Positions 48,675-56,557 of a DNA stretch of 64,000 nt are shown in pieces. The stretch comes from Hyphomicrobiales bacterium (lineage in GTDB: Bacteria > Pseudomonadota > Alphaproteobacteria > Rhizobiales > Rhizobiaceae), in NCBI GenBank assembly GCA_900473045.1, contig UCKS01000004.1, forward strand, positions 62,001 through 126,000. The letters are read 5' to 3'. A program made the translations under genes and the position numbers. The notes under the pieces were generated by a model that did no database searches, was not told where the DNA came from, and saw nothing but the letters and a program-made list of their open reading frames with translations. Position 1 is the stretch's first letter. Each line of letters opens with the position of its first letter.

Positions 48675-50732
48675 ATGTTTAGGCAACCGCTCACCGATGA
48701 TGTTCTGTCCTTCAACCCGGCGACTGTCGGCCGTGGCGCGCCGCTGATCGTCGATAGCTTTGCCGGTGGCGGCGGAGCCTCGACCGGGATCGAGATGGCG
48801 CTCGGCCGTTCGCCGGACATCGCCATCAACCACAATGCCGACGCGCTGGCACTCCATGCTGCCAATCATCCCGATACGCTCCACCTCTCGGAGAACATCT
48901 TCAAGGTCGATCCGCTCGATTATGTCGCCGGTCGCCATGTCGGGCTGGCGTGGTTCTCGCCCGACTGCAAACACTTCTCCAAAGCCAAGGGCGGCAAGCC
49001 GGTAGAGCGCAACATCCGAGACCTGGCTTGGATCATCGTGCTCTGGGCGGAGCGGGCAAAGCCTGACGTCATCATCATGGAGAACGTCGAGGAGTGGAAG
49101 GAATGGGGACCACTGCTGGAAACAGAGCGCGGCCTTATGCCTTGCCCCGACAGTCGTGGCCAGACATTCCAGAAATGGTGCAAGGCTATGCGCCGGGCCG
49201 GATACAAGTTGCAGCACCGCGAGCTTCGCGCCTGCGACTATGGAGCCCCGACGATCCGCAAGCGCTTGTTCGTCATTGCCCGCCGCGACGGTCTGCCAAT
49301 CGTCTGGCCAGAGCCGACGCATGGCAAGCCGACCGACAGCGACGTCATCGCCAGGAAAAAGCTGCCTTGGCGCACGGCTGCCGAGTGCATCGACTGGTCG
49401 CTGGCTTGCCCTTCCATCTTCGACACGTCGCCACAGATCATGGCGAAGCACGCGCTGCGCGCCGTTCGTCCGCTGGCCGACGCCACAATGTCCCGTGTTG
49501 CCCGAGGCATGAAGCGGTATGTGCTGGATGCCGAACGGCCGTTCATCGTGAACCTGACGCATGGCGCGCGGATCGAAGACGTCGACCAGCCGTTCAATAC
49601 GATCACGGGCGCAAACCGTGGTGAGAAGGCTGTGGTCGCGCCGACAATCATCAGAACAGACATGACTAGTGCTGCGAAGCGTAACGGCATTTATCCACCA
49701 ACGGAGCCTTTGCGCACTCAAGCCACGGCTCAGTCCTTTGCAACTGTAGCTCCGCATCTGATGACGATGCGGAATTCCGGAAAGCCGTTCAATGGAGCCG
49801 ACGAGCCAGCGCACACGATTACAGCTGGCGGCGCAGGCCTGACACTGGTGGCCCCGGTCCTGACCGCTGCCCAGCATGGTGGCTCGAACCGTTCTGTCGA
49901 GGACCCGCACCACACCATCACGGCCAGCAAGAAAGACCAGAACGCGGTCATCGTGCCTACGCTGATCGGATGCGGTGGCCGGGCAGGGCAAAGCCGCCCT
50001 CGAGGCGGCGACGAGCCGTCGGCAACTATCACGGCCAAGGCTGATACCTGTGCAGCGGTCGCGTTCGTCGCCCAGCATAATAACGACAGCCGCCGAATCG
50101 GTGGCGTCAATCCGGGCCGCGCGGCGAATGATCCGCTTTCTACCGTCACCGCTTCTGGGTCGCAGCAGGGAACCGTCTCAGCCTTCATTGCTCGCCAGTT
50201 TGGGACTTCGACCGGCCATGGCGTCGATCAGCCGTCGGCAACCGTTATGGCTGATGGCGCTGGCAAGTCGCAGCTCGTCGCGCCTTTCCTGCAAGCCTAC
50301 TACGGGACCGGCGACGGCGGCGAGGAGAACCAGCCCGCTCGCACGATCACCACAAAGGACCGTCACGGGCATGTCGAGGCTGCAATCTCGGCCCCGCCAT
50401 TCACAGACGATCAGGCCGACCGGGCGCGCGAAGTCGCCGAATTCATGCGTTCCCATGGCTTCTGGGATGATCGCGAGTTCGTCACCCTCGATATCGGTTC
50501 GCAGACATTCGTCATCATCGACATCGGCATGCGGATGCTGACCCCGCGCGAACTCTATAACGCGCAGGGTTTCCCCAATGATTACCGGATTGATTCCGAC
50601 ATCGACGGCAAGCCGTTCAGCAAGAGCGTCCAGGTGTCATGCGTCGGCAATTCCGTATCGCCGCCGGTGGCGCGCGCCCTTGTCGCCGCCAACTGCCAGC
50701 AGCTCGTGGAGTATCGCGAGGCTGCCGAATGA
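48675..50732 (+). CDS. DNA (cytosine-5) methyltransferase with an eight-copy repeat array in its target region
   Basis: 685 residues. Motif I FAGGGGASTGIE (29-40), motif IV SPDCKHFS with catalytic C98 (PC replaced by DC), ENVE (136-139), QxRxR-like RKRLFVIAR (195-203), motif IX MLTPRELYNAQGFPNDY (621-637), motif X GNSVSPPVARAL (658-669). Between VIII and IX, residues about 303-565 repeat a unit of the form 'DxP..TITA......VAP.l' eight times. The enzyme methylates cytosine in phage DNA; no restriction partner is nearby, so it is an orphan, probably anti-restriction, enzyme. Confidence 0.93.
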   Translation: MFRQPLTDDVLSFNPATVGRGAPLIVDSFAGGGGASTGIEMALGRSPDIAINHNADALALHAANHPDTLHLSENIFKVDPLDYVAGRHVGLAWFSPDCKHFSKAKGGKPVERNIRDLAWIIVLWAERAKPDVIIMENVEEWKEWGPLLETERGLMPCPDSRGQTFQKWCKAMRRAGYKLQHRELRACDYGAPTIRKRLFVIARRDGLPIVWPEPTHGKPTDSDVIARKKLPWRTAAECIDWSLACPSIFDTSPQIMAKHALRAVRPLADATMSRVARGMKRYVLDAERPFIVNLTHGARIEDVDQPFNTITGANRGEKAVVAPTIIRTDMTSAAKRNGIYPPTEPLRTQATAQSFATVAPHLMTMRNSGKPFNGADEPAHTITAGGAGLTLVAPVLTAAQHGGSNRSVEDPHHTITASKKDQNAVIVPTLIGCGGRAGQSRPRGGDEPSATITAKADTCAAVAFVAQHNNDSRRIGGVNPGRAANDPLSTVTASGSQQGTVSAFIARQFGTSTGHGVDQPSATVMADGAGKSQLVAPFLQAYYGTGDGGEENQPARTITTKDRHGHVEAAISAPPFTDDQADRAREVAEFMRSHGFWDDREFVTLDIGSQTFVIIDIGMRMLTPRELYNAQGFPNDYRIDSDIDGKPFSKSVQVSCVGNSVSPPVARALVAANCQQLVEYREAAE

Positions 50733-50737
50733 TCCGG

Positions 50738-50914
50738 TTAGCTCAAATCGCTCAGGACGTCACTGATGCTCGGCTCATCCGGTCCGGGTCCCGGCTTGTC
50801 GTCAGGAACGCGATCCGGGTTGGTGTCGCCTGGTATCGGATCGGGTACATCGATGGGCGGAACGGGCGGGGTCGGGCCGGGAAAATCTGGGCCGGGATTT
50901 ACGGGAATCGTCAT
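50738..50914 (-). CDS. Small proline-rich protein (58 aa)
   Basis: ATG 50914 behind AAGGAGGACT. MTIPVNPGPDFPGPTPPVPP, then PDPIPGDTNPDRVPDDKPGP: almost entirely Pro/Gly/Asp. Opposite strand to the operon, own strong ribosome-binding site. Probably disordered; function unknown. Confidence 0.65.
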   Translation of the reverse strand: MTIPVNPGPDFPGPTPPVPPIDVPDPIPGDTNPDRVPDDKPGPGPDEPSISDVLSDLS

Positions 50915-50982
50915 GGTCAGTCCTCCTTGGTTGATCACGTCCAACACGTCTCCGGCCACATTGTTCCGACGGGGAGGGCGGC

Positions 50983-51183
50983 ATGACCGAACCTACCGAG
51001 ATGATTGACTGGCTAGACCGCCGTATCGCCAGCGCAAACCTATGGCTTGAAGACCATGGCAGGGAGGCGAAGAAGCCGCGCCCTGAAAACGAGATTTCCA
51101 CCAAGGAATATGACGTCGCTCGGTTCGAGGAAATCCGTGCGGCCTATGTGAAGGCGCTCGAGCGGCGGGGGCAGGCGGCATGA
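50983..51183 (+). CDS. Small helical protein (66 aa)
   Basis: MTEPTEMIDWLDRRIASANL then VARFEEIRAAYVKALERRGQ. No family recognised. Plausible coding composition, between two minus-strand genes. Confidence 0.55.
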   Translation: MTEPTEMIDWLDRRIASANLWLEDHGREAKKPRPENEISTKEYDVARFEEIRAAYVKALERRGQAA

Positions 51184-51218
51184 TCCAGGTTCTCCCCCAG
51201 ACCCTGCCTCCATCACAC

Positions 51219-51452
51219 TTATCGCAGGATGCCGGCTTCCTTCGCCGCAGCCTCAAACGCGGCCCGCGCCTCTGCGTTCGGGACAACTCCCTTCGCGGCA
51301 TCCAGGCATGCCTTTCGCGCTGCAGCGTAACTCGGGCTCTTGGTCTCTGGCCAGGACTTCTTCAGGAGCGCGACCGCCTCTCGGGCGTTCCTGATGACGA
51401 GAAAACGATCCTCAATCTTCAACTCAACGTTCGCATCCCAGATGCTGATCAT
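51219..51452 (-). CDS. DUF982 protein (77 aa)
   Basis: MISIWDANVELKIEDRFLVI, AREAVALLKKSWPETKSPSY and AEARAAFEAAAKEAGIL follow the DUF982 consensus (v-w-x-pV.i, A..L...WP.....y..A...C..A..G....e.AR.aF..Aa..A). DUF982 is almost restricted to Hyphomicrobiales, often in many copies; function unknown. A second member lies at 52123-52386. Confidence 0.8.
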   Translation of the reverse strand: MISIWDANVELKIEDRFLVIRNAREAVALLKKSWPETKSPSYAAARKACLDAAKGVVPNAEARAAFEAAAKEAGILR

Positions 51453-51541
51453 AGCGTCCTCCGAAGGTCCGGCGTTCCACAAACGTATTTTAGCGAGAAC
51501 TGTTCCACTCGAATGCTTCTGACACAATTTTTGGTGGCAGC

Positions 51542-52120
51542 ATGAGGCTCTTCCAAGACACATGGCCCTTCGGCGACCTGCACCCGCACAGCTTCGATTT
51601 CATCATGGCGGATCCGCCGTGGCGTTTTGCCGTGCGCTCGGAGAAGGGGGAGGGCAAGTCTGCCCGGGCTCATTACAAAACCATGCCGCTCGACGAGATC
51701 AACGCTATGCCGGTCCTCGACCTTGCTGCGCCGAACTGCACGCTCTGGCTTTGGTGCACAGCGCCGATGCTTCCGCAACAGCTGACGACCGTTCGCGCCT
51801 GGGGCTTCACATATTGCACTGAAGGCGTCTGGGTGAAGATGACCAAGCACGGCAAGGTATCGTTCGGTACAGGCTATGGCCTGCGAGGTTCACATGAGCC
51901 GTTCATTATCGCCAAGCGGGGCGAACCGAAGCTGACCAAATCCACCCGGTCGGTCATCCATGGCAAAGTTCGCGAACACTCAGAGAAACCTGAAGAGGCC
52001 TATCAAGAGGCCGAACGATTGATGCCGCGCGCCAATCGCCTCGACCTGTTCAGCCGGACTGATCGCAAGGGCTGGACAGCGTGGGGCGATGAGGCTGGCA
52101 AGTTCGGAGCTGCTGCATGA
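51542..52120 (+). CDS. MT-A70 family adenine methyltransferase
   Basis: 192 residues. FIMADPPWRF (20-29) holds the catalytic DPPW. HYKTMPLDEINAMPVLDLAA, LWLWCTAPMLPQQLTTVRAW and YGLRGSHEPFIIAKRGEPKL are family landmarks; the C-terminus RANRLDLFSRTDRKGWTAWG is the typical end. N6-methylates adenine in phage DNA (or RNA). Flanked on both sides by minus-strand DUF982 genes, 89 bp divergent from the first and 2 bp convergent with the second. Confidence 0.92.
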   Translation: MRLFQDTWPFGDLHPHSFDFIMADPPWRFAVRSEKGEGKSARAHYKTMPLDEINAMPVLDLAAPNCTLWLWCTAPMLPQQLTTVRAWGFTYCTEGVWVKMTKHGKVSFGTGYGLRGSHEPFIIAKRGEPKLTKSTRSVIHGKVREHSEKPEEAYQEAERLMPRANRLDLFSRTDRKGWTAWGDEAGKFGAAA

Positions 52121-52122
52121 CG

Positions 52123-52386
52123 TTAGTTCGCTCGCAACTCTTGATCCATTGTGGCGGCAATGAATGCCTGCCGGGCCTGTTCCGGCGTCATCTTCCGCTC
52201 CAGCGCCAGACGACAGCACCGTGCAGCATTCGCGCAGATATTGCTGTTCGGACTGACCATGTGCCGGCTAAGTATTTCGAAGCCCTGAAGTGGGCCGCAT
52301 ACCGTCTTTTCGATGCCGCCACGAAGTGTGACGGTCACCGGCTGCCAACGAATTTCCGTTGGATTGCAGATCTCATTCGGGTGCAT
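52123..52386 (-). CDS. DUF982 protein (87 aa), second copy
   Basis: WQPVTVTLRGGIEKTVCGPL, then QGFEILSRHMVSPNSNICAN and ERKMTPEQARQAFIAATMDQ match DUF982 (v.v..rggi.k.v.g..qa...L......... A...C..Al.g.....e.AR.aFi.A). Sequence clearly different from the copy at 51219, so an old duplication or two acquisitions. Function unknown. Confidence 0.78.
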   Translation of the reverse strand: MHPNEICNPTEIRWQPVTVTLRGGIEKTVCGPLQGFEILSRHMVSPNSNICANAARCCRLALERKMTPEQARQAFIAATMDQELRAN

Positions 52387-52475
52387 TTTCTTACTCCCAG
52401 ATTACTACCGGGCCCGAAACTTGTGTTGGCAAATTTTGTTCCAGCAAAGGGACGAAACCACGAAATGGTGATCCG

Positions 52476-53003
52476 ATGAGTGGCGTCGTCTGGTCAAAAT
52501 TCTTCTGGCAGGATTGGGAAACCGATCCTGCTGTCCGTCTCTGCTCCCTTGCGGCGCAGGGGCTTTGGATGCGGATGCTCTGCATCGCGTCAGCGCACGA
52601 CCCGATCGGCTACGTCGCGGTAGCAGGCAAGGGCCTCGATGAAACCTCACTCGCTCGACTGACCGGGTGCCAGGAATCCGAGATCGCTTCCCTTCTTGGC
52701 GAGCTAGACCGAAACGGCGTGTTCTCTCGCGATCGGCAAGGCCGCATCTATTCCAGGCGGATGACAAGAGACGCGCGTAACGCTGCAACCGCCAAGAAAA
52801 ACGGAAAGAAGGGAGGCAACCCAACCCTCTCAAATAGCAGCGGAAATTCGAACTGGGATAAGGGGTCGGTTAAGGCGGGGGATAACCCCCATAAGCCAAG
52901 AGCCAAGAGCCAGTTCGAAAAATCAATGGATTTTTCTCAGGGCGCTTGCGCGCAAAAAAAGTCAACCCGTCAGACAATTCTAGAGGTTTTTAACGATGCA
53001 TGA
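52476..53003 (+). CDS. Phage replication protein, winged-helix/DUF1376-like N-terminus (175 aa)
   Basis: ATG 52476. SKFFWQDWETDPAVRLCSLA, QGLWMRMLCIASAHDPIGYV, and CQESEIASLLGELDRNGVFS resemble the N-terminus of phage replisome organisers/DUF1376 proteins (xDl.aT..Ls..erGay..Ll...). The C-terminal part is basic and low in complexity (KKNGKKGGNPTLSNSSGNSN). Eight-nt overlap with the next gene. Likely acts at the phage origin. Confidence 0.7.
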   Translation: MSGVVWSKFFWQDWETDPAVRLCSLAAQGLWMRMLCIASAHDPIGYVAVAGKGLDETSLARLTGCQESEIASLLGELDRNGVFSRDRQGRIYSRRMTRDARNAATAKKNGKKGGNPTLSNSSGNSNWDKGSVKAGDNPHKPRAKSQFEKSMDFSQGACAQKKSTRQTILEVFNDA

Positions 53004-53640
53004 CCTCGTTCCGAAAGACATCTTCGATCGCCTTCCAGAGCAGTATCGCCGTAGGGCCAGACAGATCGCGGCAAGGGTCGCCGAGATCGACAGGCTTCTT
53101 GAGCCGGGAAAGCCCATTGCCGTCCGTGACGCCGCGCTGCGCATTTGTGGCCAGCTGCGGCCGCAGCCGGAAATCAAGGTCGACGAGTTCGCCGCGGAGT
53201 TCCGCGCGGCCTGTGCCGATCTGCCGGAATGGGTCGTATCCGAAGCGGCCAACGATTACCTGGCGGGCCGGGTCGAGAACCATACCGGCCAATTCGTGCC
53301 GACCTGCGCGGAGTTCGCCAGGCACGCCCGGTCAATCGTCCGGCCATTCGCTGCCGAGCGGGCAGGGCTCCGCAACGAAGCCGAGCGGCTATTCCAACGC
53401 GCCGAGGATGACCGCCGCCGCGAGTTGATCGCGATAGAGCGGGCCGACCCGTCCGTGAGGAAGCGGGTGGCCGCCATGGTCAGGAAGGCAACCGCTGGCG
53501 CTTCGGTCATCTCCACCGATCATCGCCACGGCGGTACGGACGACGAGACGCAAGCACGCCTCGACGCACTGAAGCGCCAGCCAGCCGAACCGAAATCCAA
53601 GATTTCCCAGAGCCGGATTGCGAAAGGAGCGTCCAGATGA
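52996..53640 (+). CDS. Phage replication-region protein (214 aa)
   Basis: RLPEQYRRRARQIAARVAEI then PEIKVDEFAAEFRAACADLP, EWVVSEAANDYLAGRVENHT, and FVPTCAEFARHARSIVRPFA. Helical, basic; the 'GRFVPTpaElarhaR' pattern is common in phage replication gene neighbourhoods of rhizobia. Not a helicase (no Walker motif). Exact role unknown. Confidence 0.65.
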   Translation: MHDLVPKDIFDRLPEQYRRRARQIAARVAEIDRLLEPGKPIAVRDAALRICGQLRPQPEIKVDEFAAEFRAACADLPEWVVSEAANDYLAGRVENHTGQFVPTCAEFARHARSIVRPFAAERAGLRNEAERLFQRAEDDRRRELIAIERADPSVRKRVAAMVRKATAGASVISTDHRHGGTDDETQARLDALKRQPAEPKSKISQSRIAKGASR

Positions 53641-54191
53641 ACATCCGAAACAGTGAACTGCACCGGCAAAGCTCTGAAGCACAGGCAGTCAGAGCCCGCC
53701 TCATGGATCCTGCTGCCTGGGTAAAGCAGGCCGACGTCGAGCGCCTTCGCGTCGCCCTCCAAACCGAGACCGAAAGAGCGCAGAAGGTGCTGGCAGAAAA
53801 CGAGGCGTTGAAAGCGCGCGTGATGCGCCAAGGCTACCTTGTTTCGAGACTTGAGCTCGACCTAGCCGATCGCGATGCCCGCATACTGGCCCAGGCCGAT
53901 CGGATATGCCTGCTCGAGAACGTTGGGATGACCGTGCGACAGGACAAGAAACCGGTAGCCGACATCATCGCCGAGGTTCTGGCCGATTTCCCAGATGTGA
54001 CCTGGCAGGAGATATGCGGCATTCGCCGAGCTCGCCGGCTCATCGCCCCGCGGCAGAGGTGCATGTTCGAGGTTTCCCGACAGCGGCCGGACTTATCCTT
54101 TCCAGCCATAGGCCGGATATTCGGCGGCCGGGACCATACCACCATCATTCATGCCGTTCGGAAGCTGAAGTCTCAGGAGGGGACGCAATGA
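53637..54191 (+). CDS. Coiled-coil protein with a DnaA domain IV (184 aa)
   Basis: Residues 33-95 form a coiled coil (RVALQTETERAQKVLAENEA). The C-terminus is a clear DnaA DNA-binding domain: helix RRLIAPRQRCMFEVSRQRPD, then LSFPAIGRIFGGRDHTTIIH, with the DnaA signature GGRDHTTIIHAVRK (164-177). There is no AAA+ ATPase. Could bind DnaA boxes and bring the phage replication proteins or compete with host DnaA. Overlaps neighbours by 4 nt. Confidence 0.88.
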   Translation: MNIRNSELHRQSSEAQAVRARLMDPAAWVKQADVERLRVALQTETERAQKVLAENEALKARVMRQGYLVSRLELDLADRDARILAQADRICLLENVGMTVRQDKKPVADIIAEVLADFPDVTWQEICGIRRARRLIAPRQRCMFEVSRQRPDLSFPAIGRIFGGRDHTTIIHAVRKLKSQEGTQ

Positions 54192-54562
54192 AAACGAGGG
54201 ATGATGGTTGGAAGCAAGAGGCGGATGAGTTCGGCCGGGCACTCCGGCGCCTACCTCAAGCGGTATCGTGTTTTTCGAATGGCGCTTGTTGCCCATGGTG
54301 CGGCGGGCTCAACAAGACTGTGACGTTCGGCATGAACAATTGTGAGGAATGCGTCCAGCCCTACGCCTTCGGCTATCCCGACTGGCACGAAGGCAAAGAC
54401 CCGGTGAGTTGGGTGCCATTTCCATTCACCGAATTCTCGGCTCTTGGGGGCCGGGCCGATGTCATCCCCGAATTCAAACCGAATGACCGCCTGAAGGCGA
54501 TCTACTTCCAAAAGGCAGAAGAGCATCTCGGCGTTCATGCCGACACCACGACAGCAAATTGA
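54188..54562 (+). CDS. Zinc-binding phage protein (124 aa)
   Basis: MKTRDDGWKQEADEFGRALR then CFSNGACCPWCGG and NNCEECVQPYAFGYPDWHEG: three cysteine pairs, a zinc-ribbon pattern. Lies between the DnaA-domain gene and the NusG-like gene, overlapping the former by 4 nt. Function unknown. Confidence 0.65.
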   Translation: MKTRDDGWKQEADEFGRALRRLPQAVSCFSNGACCPWCGGLNKTVTFGMNNCEECVQPYAFGYPDWHEGKDPVSWVPFPFTEFSALGGRADVIPEFKPNDRLKAIYFQKAEEHLGVHADTTTAN

Positions 54563-54599
54563 GCGCGGCGGCGGCTCAAACATACATCGAGGAAAGACC

Positions 54600-55148
54600 A
54601 TGACCACAGCAGCAGAAGCAGCACAGAACTTCCACTGGTTCGCCTTGCGCGTGCCGCCACAGAAAGAGCAGGTGGCTCAGGTCATCCTCCGTCGAAAGGG
54701 ATTGGCTACCTTCCTACCAGTCCACCGCGAATGGCGCCGGCGGAATAAGTACACGAAGGTCAAGGAGCTGCGGACCTATCCGCTCATGCCCCGCTACGTC
54801 TTCACCGGGTTTTCGAAGCGCGTGCCGATGTGGTTCGACGTTTTCAATTTGCCGCTGATTACAGGCGTCGTCGGCATTGGCGGCCGCCCGATGAAGCTCG
54901 ACCAGGACGGCATGGAGCGGATCATGGGGCTCTATCAGAACGCCATCGACGCCCCGAAAGAGCAGAAGTGGATGGAGACCCACAAGGAGTTTTCCGAAGG
55001 CGATACCGTCCAGATCCTCGGCGGCTCTTTTGATGGTCTTGTGGTCCCGGTTCTCGGCATCGACGGGCCGAATGCAAAGGTGTTGATATCGCTCTTCGGA
55101 GGAGAACGTTCCGTGAATATAGCTGTTGATCAACTTGTTGCCGCGTAG
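54600..55148 (+). CDS. NusG/RfaH-like antiterminator of the phage
   Basis: 182 residues from ATG 54600. N-terminal NGN domain: FHWFALRVPPQKEQVAQVIL, RRKGLATFLPVHREWRRRNK, LRTYPLMPRYVFTGF. C-terminal KOW: FSEGDTVQILGGSFDGLVVP, GERSVNIAVDQLVAA. It is the last gene before the late region, so it probably lets RNA polymerase read through into the late genes, replacing a Q-type factor. Host NusG paralogs are longer and sit with rpl genes, so a misplaced host copy is unlikely. Confidence 0.88.
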   Translation: MTTAAEAAQNFHWFALRVPPQKEQVAQVILRRKGLATFLPVHREWRRRNKYTKVKELRTYPLMPRYVFTGFSKRVPMWFDVFNLPLITGVVGIGGRPMKLDQDGMERIMGLYQNAIDAPKEQKWMETHKEFSEGDTVQILGGSFDGLVVPVLGIDGPNAKVLISLFGGERSVNIAVDQLVAA

Positions 55149-55290
55149 TATAAACGGGGCAGGGCGACTTCGGCTGATTTGCGTCAACTCGGCGCCGACG
55201 AAATCCAGAGAACGCAGATATGCGTTCTTCCATCTGGTGAAGTATGTCTTTTCAAACCGGACGTTTGCAGTCCCGCCTGAACGGCCGTGC

Positions 55291-55464
55291 CTATTGGGAA
55301 TAGAAAATCCCGTACATCATGATGATGGCGTAAAGAATGAACGCGCCAACTGCGATACTACCGATCACCATAACTGCACCCCGACCGGCTACAACCTTGC
55401 GGCGGTTCTGCGCAGGAGTGTCAGCCGAAGGTGCAACTCCCGTTGGTATTTCACGTGTTTCCAT
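55291..55464 (-). CDS. Small single-pass membrane protein (57 aa)
   Basis: ATG 55464 behind AAAGGA. Basic start (NRRKVVAGRG), then helix GAVMVIGSIAVGAFILYAII. First of several minus-strand small genes between the antiterminator and the terminase. Function unknown. Confidence 0.6.
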   Translation of the reverse strand: METREIPTGVAPSADTPAQNRRKVVAGRGAVMVIGSIAVGAFILYAIIMMYGIFYSQ

Positions 55465-55502
55465 AGTGGTGTCCTTTCGCAACGGCCTGAATAGTGCGGT
55501 TT

Positions 55503-55637
55503 CTACTGAGACTGATCGATTGCATGTGGCGATGGTTGTCCAGGCGTTAATTCACCGTCGCCGGGCAGTAGTAGGACAAGCACAACGAGGACGACTAGAG
55601 CGACGACAATGGCTATTATTGCGGTGCTAGCGTTCAT
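55503..55637 (-). CDS. Very small membrane protein (44 aa)
   Basis: MNASTAIIAIVVALVVLVVL then LLLPGDGELTPGQPSPHAID. ATG at 55637 behind AAGGA; one valine-rich helix followed by a soluble tail. Upstream neighbour of the 57-aa membrane gene on the same strand (38 nt apart). Confidence 0.6.
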   Translation of the reverse strand: MNASTAIIAIVVALVVLVVLVLLLPGDGELTPGQPSPHAIDQSQ

Positions 55638-55710
55638 TGTGAAATTCCTTCGAACAACGAACTTAGACTTCCCACAAAGGTTCCGTGGGCAGTCCTATAG
55701 TGCACAGTTT

Positions 55711-55787
55711 GTCGGAGTAGAGCAGCCCGGTAGCTCGCCAGCCTCATAAGCTGGATGTCGCAGGTTCAAATCCTGCCTCCGCAACCA
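55711..55787 (+). tRNA. Phage tRNA-Met-like gene (anticodon CAU)
   Basis: 77 nt with encoded CCA. D arm GAGCAGCCCGGTAGCTC, anticodon stem CCAGC/GCTGG with loop CTCATAA, T arm GCAGGTTCAAATCCTGC, all well paired. The acceptor stem GTCGGAG/CTCCGCA has G-A at 1-72 and T-C at 2-71. A 1-72 mismatch and the AGCCCGGTAGCTC D arm recall initiator tRNA, but the three G-C pairs of the anticodon stem are not present. A hairpin at 55797-55814 follows it. Confidence 0.8.
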
Positions 55788-55838
55788 GACCAGCCCGCCA
55801 CCCTAACCGGTGGCAGGCTTCCCGTGCCTTCGTTGGCC

Positions 55839-56063
55839 TTACGCTCGTCCGGGTGCCACGACACCTGGATTAGCCGTAAATAGGCGAACGACCTCCCCAG
55901 CCGACTCTGTAACATCGTACATAATGGCCACTCCATGTTTACTGGTGGCGGTCGTGACGATCGATGTACGGTCAGGGAGAGCGACCAGGGACACCACCTG
56001 ATCCGGGTTTATGAAAACTGGTACTGCACTCTGTCCAATCAGGGTCAATTGCACAAGCCTCAT
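55839..56063 (-). CDS. Small hypothetical protein (74 aa)
   Basis: ATG 56063 behind AGGAGGG. Beta-rich (LTLIGQSAVPVFINPDQVVS; SIVTTATSKHGVAIMYDVTE), perhaps a small SH3- or LSm-like barrel; no family recognised. Confidence 0.6.
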   Translation of the reverse strand: MRLVQLTLIGQSAVPVFINPDQVVSLVALPDRTSIVTTATSKHGVAIMYDVTESAGEVVRLFTANPGVVAPGRA

Positions 56064-56241
56064 GTCATCCCTCCTGCATACGAGGTTTGCATGGCGGTAT
56101 AACGCAAAAGACGTGGAAAAGTTTAGGGGGCGCCGGCGATACCTGGCACTCGCTGCGCACGCTCGGCGTCACCGCATATCGCAAGGTCGCCGTTCTTCGG
56201 CCGGTCTACCGCCCCCGCAGTCCTGCAATGGAGAGCCGGGC

Positions 56242-56484
56242 TTAACCGCCCGGTTCGCCGATATGGCTCTTCTGTTCTGCAAAGACGTCGCAGTAGGTGC
56301 AACTGATTTCTGTGGTGACCGCAGCGTCCGTGAGCTCTGACACATAGAAACCCTTCGTGACGTGTTCGACGTGGAAAAGTAGCTGGTTCGTGAGTTCATC
56401 ACTCGTCTGCGCCACATCCGCTATACCTCGGGACCCGCATCGACGACAATGCAAATCGATCTGGTAGGTATACCGCAAAACCAT
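56242..56484 (-). CDS. Small zinc-binding-looking protein (80 aa)
   Basis: MVLRYTYQIDLHCRRCGSRG, then CTYCDVFAEQ near the end: two CxxC pairs. AGGAGG is only 2 nt from this ATG, so an alternative start is possible. The hairpin CCGGGC-GGTTAA-GCCCGG at its stop lacks a T run. Confidence 0.55.
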   Translation of the reverse strand: MVLRYTYQIDLHCRRCGSRGIADVAQTSDELTNQLLFHVEHVTKGFYVSELTDAAVTTEISCTYCDVFAEQKSHIGEPGG

Positions 56485-56557
56485 CGCCTCCTGGGTGTTA
56501 GTGGTAATCCGCTGACTTCGCTCAGGCACTCGTCAAAGGCAAGCTTACCGGAGCCAT

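Noticed and set aside
48609-50078. Minus-strand 489-aa open frame opposite the cytosine methyltransferase
   Set aside because: Antisense shadow; the plus strand carries all methyltransferase motifs in order.
53906-54187. Long plus-strand frame running through the DnaA-domain gene into the zinc protein gene
   Set aside because: The frame before 54188 is a shadow of the DnaA-domain gene; the ATG at 54188 with a 4-nt overlap gives the real gene.
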